A stretch of 14,132 nucleotides of DNA from NCBI GenBank assembly GCA_028693885.1, contig JAQUUM010000013.1, positions 1-14,132 of the forward strand, given 5' to 3'. The DNA is from Bacilli bacterium. GTDB lineage: Bacteria; Bacillota_I; Bacilli_A; ML615J-28; CAG-698. Positions 8,852-14,132 of this stretch are shown here, one piece after another. The notes under the pieces were generated by a model that saw only the letters and a list, made by a program, of their open reading frames with translations, made no database searches and was not told where the DNA came from. A program made the translations under genes and the position numbers. The stretch's first letter is position 1, and every line of letters starts with the position of its first letter.

Positions 8852-10486
8852 TTAATAAAAGCAACTTTCACCAATAAATTCTCGTAACAAGGAGTTACAA
8901 GGGACAAGTCTATCATCTATATCTTTGAAATATTTTAGAAATTTTACTAATCTATTAGCCGATACAAAATACTTATCATCTCTATTAATAGACTCTAAAA
9001 CAGGCAATGCGTATTTTTTAATTACACCTAACTCATACGTTAACTCTGTGTTAAAAATATAGTCAGCTCCTTCTTGCCAAGGATAAATCCACTTGAACTC
9101 ACCTCTTCTTACTGAAGACCACATAGAAAAAGTAGAACTAGGATGTGTTTTTCGAAACTTTTCATCTCTAACTATTCTTCTTAACATTCTAATATCAGTT
9201 GCATTAATTGGGTTATGATTATCAATATTAATTTGAGATAAAGGACTTAAATATATTTTAAATTTTTGATGTTTTGGAATTGAAGATGTTAGTTCTTCAT
9301 TCAAAGCATGGATTCCCTCTATTATTATTGGTTGATTACTTCTAATTCGAATTTTTTTACCTTTTAATCTTTTACCAGTAGTAAAATCAAACTTTGGCAA
9401 TTCAACATCTTCACCCTTTATTAATAATAACAAGTCATTGTTAAATTTTTCAATATCCAATGCATGAATGTGTTCTAAATCTGGTTTTCCATTCTCATCT
9501 TTTGGAGCAAAATCTCTATCTAAATAATAATCATCCATTGAAATCCTAATCGGCTTTATACCTCTAGTCATCAATTCAATTCTTAACCTATTAGAAAAAG
9601 TAGTTTTACCTGATGAGGAAGGTCCAGCAATTGCAATAACCCTAATATCTTCTATGTTATCTTTTATTTTCATCCCAAGTTCAGCAAGCATATTACTATG
9701 TTTTGTTTCACATAAGTTAACCAAATCAACAGCAGTATTATTGTTTATGTATTTATTTAATTTTGGAATGGTATTGCATTCAATATCATTAGACCATTTT
9801 TGTGCATCAGCAAGCATTTTCCCAAATATAGGCGAATCTTCAAATTGTGGAATTTCACCTTTTTCTTCTGCTCTAGGAAATTGGACAACAAAATTTGGAT
9901 TGTACATTTTTAGTCTATATTTTTTTAAATAACCAGTAGACGCTACCATATAACCAAACATATAATTTTCGTAGCCATCACACTCATATAAGTTTACACT
10001 ATCTTCACTTCTATATTTCAAAACTTCTACTTTATCAAAATAACCTTTTGATGAATATAATTTAATTGCTTCTTTTTTAGATATTTTTTTCCTCTTTATA
10101 GGAATATCTTTTTTAACTATTAATTGCATCTCTGCTTCAAGTTTCTCCAAAAAATTAACATCAATCTTATCTTTAAAATTTAGAATTTCGCAAGATATAG
10201 ATCTTGAAACACACTGATTAAATTTGACTTGTATTCCAGGATACATTTTTTCTAAAGCCATAATTATTATATATCTCATACTTGTCTCATAACAGCGAAC
10301 AGCATCGAAATCATTAAGATCTAGAAATTCAACTTCACAATCGTAATTAACGTAATAAGATAGTTCACGCATTCTATTATTAACTTTTGCTACATATGCT
10401 TCAATTTCTAGTTCCTTAGCAATTTCACTTAAAAGCATATTACCTTCATATTTAATATTCTTACCTAAAACTCTTACTTCATACAT
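8852..10486 (-). CDS. TGS-domain nucleoside (uridine) kinase family protein
   Basis: This is a 544-residue fusion known in Firmicutes and Thermotogae. A threonyl-tRNA-synthetase-like N-terminal part comes first (TGS-like about 2-60, then a second-additional-domain-like stretch with RCYETSMRYIIIMALEKMYP), followed by a P-loop kinase of the uridine kinase/phosphoribulokinase family. The Walker A GPSSSGKT is at about 288-295, the DDYY catalytic block at 318-321, and EGIHALN at 390-396. It probably phosphorylates a nucleoside in the cytoplasm, but the true substrate is uncertain and the role of the TGS part is unknown. The frame allows GTG at 10493-10495, but the Shine-Dalgarno AAGGTG overlaps that codon and is ideally spaced (6-7 nt) from ATG 10484-10486, so I chose the ATG. 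The gene overlaps the end of the upstream membrane protein gene by 8 nt, indicating translational coupling. Confidence 0.88.
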   Translation of the reverse strand: MYEVRVLGKNIKYEGNMLLSEIAKELEIEAYVAKVNNRMRELSYYVNYDCEVEFLDLNDFDAVRCYETSMRYIIIMALEKMYPGIQVKFNQCVSRSISCEILNFKDKIDVNFLEKLEAEMQLIVKKDIPIKRKKISKKEAIKLYSSKGYFDKVEVLKYRSEDSVNLYECDGYENYMFGYMVASTGYLKKYRLKMYNPNFVVQFPRAEEKGEIPQFEDSPIFGKMLADAQKWSNDIECNTIPKLNKYINNNTAVDLVNLCETKHSNMLAELGMKIKDNIEDIRVIAIAGPSSSGKTTFSNRLRIELMTRGIKPIRISMDDYYLDRDFAPKDENGKPDLEHIHALDIEKFNNDLLLLIKGEDVELPKFDFTTGKRLKGKKIRIRSNQPIIIEGIHALNEELTSSIPKHQKFKIYLSPLSQINIDNHNPINATDIRMLRRIVRDEKFRKTHPSSTFSMWSSVRRGEFKWIYPWQEGADYIFNTELTYELGVIKKYALPVLESINRDDKYFVSANRLVKFLKYFKDIDDRLVPCNSLLREFIGESCFY

Positions 10487-11810
10487 AGTTTTCACCTTCT
10501 CTCACCTTATCTTTTTCTTCAACCTCATCAATACCTACAAGAAACAATATCAACGGGACCATTATAACTACATTTAAAAAAACAGCATCAAAGAAACCAA
10601 TTATACTTAAAGAAATTACTATATACATTACAATTTTATTGTATATAGTATTATACTTAGCCTTTTTAAAAACTGTGAACAAGAAATATACAAAGCATCC
10701 AAAACCAACTAATCCTAAAGAAGATAAAATTTGAATAATGGAATTACTATAAAAAAAACTATTTCCTAAACTACTAGTAATTGAATCAAGAAAATAGTGT
10801 GATGTAAACATCCCCGTTCCATAAATTGGATTCAACATGAATACATCCATCCCTCTATAAAACGCAATATCTAAATTCGCAAAATTAACAGTAGAATCAG
10901 ACAATCTTTCTATTACCGACCCAGCAATACCGAAAGGTATTCCTATTAACAATATAATACAAAGTACTGTCATTAAAGTAATAGTAGTAAATCTTATTAA
11001 TTTATTTTTATTAGAAAAATCTTTACTAATGTGCAAAATGAAAGGAATAATTATAACTAAAAAAGCTATATAAACTCCGCGAGTCATAAAAAACATTAAA
11101 AATAAAATAAAAACATTAATTAGTATAGGAAGAAAAATATTACTTGATTTTTTTGAATATTCTCCAATAATAGCAAATAAAATAACCAAGAATATAGTTG
11201 AAATACTAGAAAACCCCCCCCAACCAAGGTTGAAATCATTATTTATATAATCATTAAAATTGCCCATTACAAATAAATAAATAAAAGTTTCAGCAATAAT
11301 AGCAAATCCCAAAAAAATAAAATTTATTATTAATGTTTCTTTATATTTTGTCTTATTAATATCTAAAGCAGAATAAAAATAAAAAAATATACTCAACAAT
11401 AAAAGCATTTGCAAAATACCTGCAAAACTATGTATAAATGAAGTGGTTCTAAATGATGAACTAACAGATGCCAAAGTCCACATTAAGAGACCAAAAAAAA
11501 CAAAATTAAATTGAAACTTTCTATTCTTAAATATATCATATAGCAAAATAGGTATTAAAAAAACAAGCATTATTCCAAAAGTTACGATATGTGACTCAAT
11601 TTGTTTAAGTTGAAAACAAATTAAACCGGCCATTAATATTGGAATAAGTCTCGTACGATTAAAATCTAATAAAATTATCACATAAGTCAGTAAAACAGCT
11701 ATTGGAATATATATATATATCGTCTCTAAAGACCAGTTAATAACTGCCAAACTCATTAAAAAAAATATAAACCAATTACTATTAATAAATCTTAAAGTTT
11801 TTTCTCTCAT
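10479..11810 (-). CDS. O-antigen ligase/polymerase-like polytopic membrane protein
   Basis: The 443-residue product is almost wholly hydrophobic, with about twelve to fourteen membrane-spanning segments between residues 10 and 427 and a short charged C-terminus. A larger loop at about 297-355 contains MLNPIYGTGMF, and after it YSNSIIQILSSLGLVG. This resembles the Wzy_C/O-antigen ligase pattern (a short G-x-G motif, then a segment around H-N-x-x-x-x-L-x-x-x-G). The Gram-positive-like context makes LPS unlikely, so the substrate is probably another cell-surface polysaccharide; this is inferred from family resemblance only. GGAG (11818-11821) supports ATG 11808-11810. The gene contains a run of eight G residues (codons 197-199, Trp-Gly-Gly) and an (AT)7 run (codons 31-35). 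Its stop TGA (10479-10481) lies inside the next gene. Confidence 0.8.
   Translation of the reverse strand: MREKTLRFINSNWFIFFLMSLAVINWSLETIYIYIPIAVLLTYVIILLDFNRTRLIPILMAGLICFQLKQIESHIVTFGIMLVFLIPILLYDIFKNRKFQFNFVFFGLLMWTLASVSSSFRTTSFIHSFAGILQMLLLLSIFFYFYSALDINKTKYKETLIINFIFLGFAIIAETFIYLFVMGNFNDYINNDFNLGWGGFSSISTIFLVILFAIIGEYSKKSSNIFLPILINVFILFLMFFMTRGVYIAFLVIIIPFILHISKDFSNKNKLIRFTTITLMTVLCIILLIGIPFGIAGSVIERLSDSTVNFANLDIAFYRGMDVFMLNPIYGTGMFTSHYFLDSITSSLGNSFFYSNSIIQILSSLGLVGFGCFVYFLFTVFKKAKYNTIYNKIVMYIVISLSIIGFFDAVFLNVVIMVPLILFLVGIDEVEEKDKVREGENYV
11214..11221 (-). repeat. Poly-G tract (G8) within the O-antigen-ligase-like gene
   Basis: Eight consecutive G residues on the coding strand span Trp197-Gly198-Gly199 (TGG GGG GGG). 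The longest other G or C run I saw in the window is five, and the neighbouring genes favour A- or T-ending codons. Loss or gain of one G shifts the frame: one extra G gives Val-Phe-TAG at once, and one fewer gives about thirty altered residues and then TAA. Confidence 0.9.
11707..11720 (-). repeat. (AT)7 dinucleotide run near the 5' end of the same gene
   Basis: Seven AT units encode the Ile-Tyr-Ile-Tyr-Ile stretch at residues 31-35 of the membrane protein. Such a run can arise by chance in AT-rich DNA, but slippage here would also shift the frame. Confidence 0.85.
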
Positions 11811-11828
11811 TGCTGTACTCCGTATATA

Positions 11829-11837
11829 ATTATAACA
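11829..11837 (-). promoter_or_regulatory. Extended -10 promoter of the membrane protein-kinase unit
   Basis: The minus strand reads TGTTATAAT, a consensus TATAAT (11829-11834) with the TGn extension. No good -35 is found at 17 bases (only a T-run from the upstream terminator); TTGATG at 11845-11850 is too close at 10 bases. Initiation would be near 11822, just before the GGAG ribosome-binding site at 11818-11821, so the leader is very short. Confidence 0.55.
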
Positions 11838-11848
11838 TATACGACATC

Positions 11849-11883
11849 AAAAAAAAAGAGCCAAACTCAATTCAAGTTTGACT
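11849..11883 (-). terminator. Intrinsic terminator of the infC-rpmI-rplT operon
   Basis: On the minus strand AGTCAAACT (11875-11883) pairs with AGTTTGGCT (11859-11867) in nine pairs including one G-U, around a seven-base loop. A C and nine U follow (11849-11858). It lies 12 nt past the rplT stop codon and looks efficient. Confidence 0.85.
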
Positions 11884-11895
11884 ATAACAAAAAAA

Positions 11896-12255
11896 TTACT
11901 TATTAATAGCTTTTTTTGCTTGACTACAAATGTTTTTAAATCCATCAGCATCATTAATAGCTATTTCAGATAACATTTTTCTATTAATTTTAATTGATGC
12001 TAACTTTAGTCCATAAATTAACTCACTATATGATAAATTATACATTCTTGCAGCAGCATTGATTCTAGTAATCCAAAGTTTTCTAAACTCTCTTTTTCTA
12101 TTTTTTCTATCTCTATATGCATAGCTTAGAGATTTCATTACTTGTTGATTAGCAGTTCTATATAAAGTATGTTTAGAACCAAAATATCCTTTGGCCAATT
12201 TTAATATTTTTTTTCTTCTTTGTCTTGTTACTATTCCGCCTTTAGTTCTTGGCAT
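11896..12255 (-). CDS. rplT: 50S ribosomal protein L20
   Basis: The 119-residue product has the usual length and begins [28 protein letters not shown], the standard basic L20 N-terminal tail. [38 protein letters not shown] and the C-terminal globular part (about 60-119) follow. It binds 23S rRNA early in 50S assembly. In Firmicutes L20 also binds the operon leader and represses it, and the structured leader at 13050-13140 fits that role. AAGGAGGG precedes the ATG at 12253-12255. It lies 19 nt after rpmI and is the last gene before the terminator at 11849-11883. Confidence 0.98.
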   Translation of the reverse strand: MPRTKGGIVTRQRRKKILKLAKGYFGSKHTLYRTANQQVMKSLSYAYRDRKNRKREFRKLWITRINAAARMYNLSYSELIYGLKLASIKINRKMLSEIAINDADGFKNICSQAKKAINK

Positions 12256-12274
12256 AGTTAATACCCTCCTTTTA

Positions 12275-12475
12275 TTATTTTAAATTTGCTATTTGTTGTC
12301 TAATTCTACCTAAATCAGAACTAGAAATCATAGCTTTTTTTCTTAAATGTCTAACTCTTTTTTGAGTTTTTCCTGGAGCTAAATGACTAGTACCTGGTCT
12401 TCCACGCATAATCATTCCACTACCAGTAATTTTGATTCTTTTTTTAGTACCACTGTGGGTTTTCATTTTTGGCAT
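12275..12475 (-). CDS. rpmI: 50S ribosomal protein L35
   Basis: The 66-residue product starts with the L35 signature [20 protein letters not shown] and continues with the family's basic middle part ([19 protein letters not shown]) and C-terminal RIRQQI. It is a small 23S-rRNA-binding protein of the large subunit. The length is normal (about 64-66). AAAGGAGT lies upstream of ATG 12473-12475. It sits between infC (14 nt) and rplT (19 nt), the invariant order of this operon. Confidence 0.97.
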   Translation of the reverse strand: MPKMKTHSGTKKRIKITGSGMIMRGRPGTSHLAPGKTQKRVRHLRKKAMISSSDLGRIRQQIANLK

Positions 12476-12489
12476 TTTAAATTACTCCT

Positions 12490-13032
12490 TTATTTATTAT
12501 CTTTTTTTGGCATTAAAATTAATGTCATATTTCTACCTTCTAAAATTGGCGCCTGTTCAACAGTAGAAATATCAGTTAATTTTTCAGAAAATTTATCTAG
12601 AACTGTATCATTTGGAGTCATCATTCCAATCATTCTTCTTTTAGTGAATCTTAATGTAACTTTTAATTTACATCCTTCTAAAAGAAATTTCTTTGCACTT
12701 TTTAATTTTGTATCTAAATCATTAGAACTTATAACTGGCGACAACCAAATCTCTTTCATACTAAGAACTTTTTGATTTTTCTTTGCTTCTCTAGCTTTTT
12801 TTTGAAGTTCATAGCGATATTTACTATAATTCATAAATCTACATACTGGAACAGCAGCATTTGGCGCAACACATACTAAATCCAAGTTTTTTTGCTCAGC
12901 AAGTTTTATTCCTTCAGCAGGCGTCATTTTACCTAATTGATTACCATCTTCATCAATAACTAACACCTCTTTAGAAATAATATTTTCATTAACTAAAGCT
13001 TCACTTTTTTTGTCTAAATTTTTGCTAATAAT
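12490..13032 (-). CDS. infC: Translation initiation factor IF-3, probable AUU start
   Basis: This is a 180-residue IF-3. The N-terminal domain (about 1-75) has VNENI, VLVIDEDGNQLGKM and the linker CRFMNYSKYRYELQKKAREAKKNQ. The C-terminal domain (about 85-178) has KEIWLSPVI and KLKVTLRFTKRRMIGM. It binds 30S subunits, prevents premature joining and checks the start codon. The frame also permits GTG at 13036-13038, but that codon overlaps the Shine-Dalgarno AGGAGG (13038-13043). ATT at 13030-13032 (5 nt spacing) gives M-I-S-K-N, matching how Bacilli IF-3 proteins begin. A second ATT at 13027-13029 (8 nt spacing) is also possible. AUU starts are a known feature of infC, where IF-3 discriminates against its own start. 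It is the first gene of the operon. Confidence 0.95.
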   Translation of the reverse strand: MISKNLDKKSEALVNENIISKEVLVIDEDGNQLGKMTPAEGIKLAEQKNLDLVCVAPNAAVPVCRFMNYSKYRYELQKKAREAKKNQKVLSMKEIWLSPVISSNDLDTKLKSAKKFLLEGCKLKVTLRFTKRRMIGMMTPNDTVLDKFSEKLTDISTVEQAPILEGRNMTLILMPKKDNK

Positions 13033-13049
13033 TAGCACCTCCTAAATAT

Positions 13050-13074
13050 AAAAGTGGGTACAAAAAGCACCCAC
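13050..13074 (-). terminator. Terminator-like hairpin in the infC leader
   Basis: GTGGGTGC and GTACCCAC pair in eight base pairs (one G-U) around a five-T loop, followed by TTTT, just ahead of the infC Shine-Dalgarno. It fits the attenuation terminator expected at the end of an L20-type leader. Confidence 0.65.
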
Positions 13075-13138
13075 AAAACATCATGTTATTGACATTACCT
13101 ACCAACGTTAGTCGATTAGGTGAGAAGTGAGTACTTCT
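13050..13138 (-). promoter_or_regulatory. Probable L20-type autoregulatory leader RNA
   Basis: Between the infC promoter and its start lies a structured leader of about 120 nt. On the minus strand its order is: hairpin AGAAGT/ACTTCT with a four-base loop (13123-13128 with 13133-13138); then ACCTA/TAGGT (13117-13121 with 13097-13101) enclosing ATCGACTAACGTTGG; then a GTGGGTGC/GTACCCAC hairpin followed by U residues. The position, the operon and the layout match the Firmicutes L20 leader, in which free L20 binds the RNA and causes premature termination. The stems are seen; the family assignment is from memory of that leader and has not been run against a covariance model. Confidence 0.7.
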
Positions 13139-13162
13139 ACTTTAAAAATAACTTACTTGTTA

Positions 13163-13191
13163 AGTATATAACATTTAAACTATAAATGCAA
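13163..13191 (-). promoter_or_regulatory. Probable sigma-A promoter of infC-rpmI-rplT
   Basis: TTGCAT (13186-13191) and TATACT (13163-13168) are separated by 17 bases on the minus strand, predicting initiation near 13156. The -35 element starts only four bases after the stop codon of the upstream glycosidase gene, and a short palindrome AATGCAAGCATT (13185-13196) overlaps it. Confidence 0.55.
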
Positions 13192-13194
13192 GCA

Positions 13195-14132
13195 TTAATT
13201 AAATAAATTTACAGGCAACACACCTTTTGCAATATATTCACCTTTTAAATAATCTGAAATTGCATCAACTACAACAGGAGTATAATCATAAGCACAATAA
13301 TAATTCTTAACAGTAGGATATTTATTAATATCATAAGGGTTCCTCATTGCAATAGTTATGAGATTATTATTATCATTATATAATCTAGTAACTAAACCTC
13401 CAATAGTTGTAGTAGCATTATATGTAGCAATTACAACTTGCTCATAGTTTTTAGCTGTATTTACCAAACTATCAATCGAACTAGACCTCATTGAATCGCT
13501 AATTGTTTTATAAGTACACGTAGTAAAACCATTACTTTTCAAATCCTCTGAAATAGTGTAAGCTAAAGAATCCATATCATATCTAGGCGATGATGGCGAA
13601 ATAATTAAAGTTGACTTATTAGAATCAAGTCCAGCAAAGTCTCCTTTAACTTTTGTAAAACTATTTCTAGCAAAATTTGTATTTAAAGAAATATGATTAG
13701 GAAAAACTTCTGAAATATTATCTAAAGATGGCGCATTTTCATTAAATAGATCATATTTAAGTTTCTTTAACAATATCCTTCTTAAAGAATCATCAATTCT
13801 ACTTTCTTGAATAACGTTCGTACTAACTGCATTTAATATTCCATCATAAGCGTCTAAGACATTCCCTGAATAATCAGTAAAAGTTAACAAATCCACACCA
13901 GCTTGAATTGCTAGAACTCCTACCTCAGCATATGAAGAATAATTATTCGTAATTGCCCCCATCTCTAGCCCATCTGTAACAATCAAGCCATCAAATCCGA
14001 GTTGATTTCTCAAGATTCCTGTTAAAACAGCATTAGACAAGGTTGCAGGATTTTGGCTATCAATCTCTGAAAATATTATATGTGTAGTCATTATTGCATC
14101 TATTCCATTCGAAATAGCATTTTTAAATGGTA
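13195..14132 (-). CDS. Glycoside hydrolase family 3, NagZ-type beta-N-acetylhexosaminidase, 3' part
   Basis: The frame is open to the right edge (first codons PFKNAISNGIDAIM), so the N-terminus, including any signal peptide, is outside the window; 312 codons are visible. The run DAIMTTHIIF, then ATLSNAVLTGILRNQLGFDGLIVTDGLEMGAI, is the GH3 barrel end of NagZ-like enzymes, with the nucleophile aspartate in VTDGLEM. AGVDLLTFTD and the RIDDSLRRIL helix follow. After about residue 150 of the visible part comes a C-terminal alpha/beta domain (STLIISPSS, VVIATYNAT, ITIAMRNPYDI, ending KGVLPVNLF), as in longer Gram-positive GH3 proteins. It probably removes N-acetylglucosamine from peptidoglycan fragments or other glycans. 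The stop at 13195-13197 has no terminator behind it, so transcription may run on into infC. Confidence 0.88.
   Translation of the reverse strand, partial: PFKNAISNGIDAIMTTHIIFSEIDSQNPATLSNAVLTGILRNQLGFDGLIVTDGLEMGAITNNYSSYAEVGVLAIQAGVDLLTFTDYSGNVLDAYDGILNAVSTNVIQESRIDDSLRRILLKKLKYDLFNENAPSLDNISEVFPNHISLNTNFARNSFTKVKGDFAGLDSNKSTLIISPSSPRYDMDSLAYTISEDLKSNGFTTCTYKTISDSMRSSSIDSLVNTAKNYEQVVIATYNATTTIGGLVTRLYNDNNNLITIAMRNPYDINKYPTVKNYYCAYDYTPVVVDAISDYLKGEYIAKGVLPVNLFN

Noticed and set aside
9654..9932. Plus-strand open frame of 92 codons
   Set aside because: It is antisense to the nucleoside kinase gene, and its hydrophobic look comes from AT-rich complement codons.
12383..12775. Plus-strand open frame of 130 codons
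   Set aside because: It is antisense across rpmI and infC, both certain genes.
13956..13960. Five-C run in the GH3 gene as another contingency repeat
   Set aside because: It is too short for meaningful slippage and is explained by the Met-Gly-Ala codons in the GH3 motif.
1..14132. Mollicute recoding of TGA as tryptophan
   Set aside because: Tryptophans in the conserved proteins I checked are TGG, and TGA serves as the stop of the membrane protein gene at 10479-10481.
1..14132. CRISPR array, tRNA, rRNA, insertion sequence or new defence system
   Set aside because: No spaced direct repeats, cloverleaf, rRNA core motifs, transposase or defence-type domains were seen on either strand; all space is filled by recognised genes.

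Overview
The window is very AT-rich, with dense, tightly packed genes that all lie on the minus strand. The gene set suggests a low-GC Gram-positive-related bacterium of the Bacilli/Mollicutes-like grade. Supporting signs are a glgB-glgC-glgD-glgA-glgP order as in Bacilli, a GlgD-type second ADP-glucose pyrophosphorylase subunit, and an infC-rpmI-rplT operon behind an L20-leader-like RNA. Tryptophan is encoded by TGG wherever I checked, and TGA is used as a stop at 10479-10481. That argues against the mycoplasma code and for the standard bacterial code. The lineage below this level is an inference.

Reading in the direction of transcription (right to left): the window opens inside a family 3 glycoside hydrolase of the NagZ type (N-terminus outside the window). 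Next come a sigma-A-like promoter and a structured leader resembling the L20 autoregulatory leader, followed by infC (probably starting with AUU), rpmI and rplT, closed by a clear intrinsic terminator at 11849-11883. A second unit has an extended -10 promoter and carries a polytopic O-antigen-ligase/polymerase-like protein whose end overlaps a TGS-domain nucleoside (uridine) kinase. A weak terminator-like hairpin follows.

A third promoter (8796-8824) drives a glycogen operon: glgB, glgC, glgD, glgA, glgP and the start of a GH13 amylase/neopullulanase-like enzyme running off the left edge. Junctions are only 2-22 nt. GlgC with GlgD makes ADP-glucose, GlgA polymerises it, GlgB branches the chains, GlgP releases glucose-1-phosphate, and the GH13 enzyme probably trims or debranches glucans. 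The operon therefore encodes synthesis and breakdown of one storage polymer.

Most of the window is ordinary core and storage metabolism, and I see no mobile element, CRISPR array, tRNA, rRNA or new multi-gene system. The points most worth a second look are an eight-G tract (plus an (AT)7 run) inside the O-antigen-ligase-like gene, which could be a phase-variation switch, and a 10-bp perfect hairpin that swallows the first glgC start codon. Lesser points are the probable AUU start of infC with its leader RNA, and a missing lysine in the KxGGL motif of GlgA. No gene-free stretch exceeds 300 bases; the longest (13033-13194) holds the infC promoter and leader.
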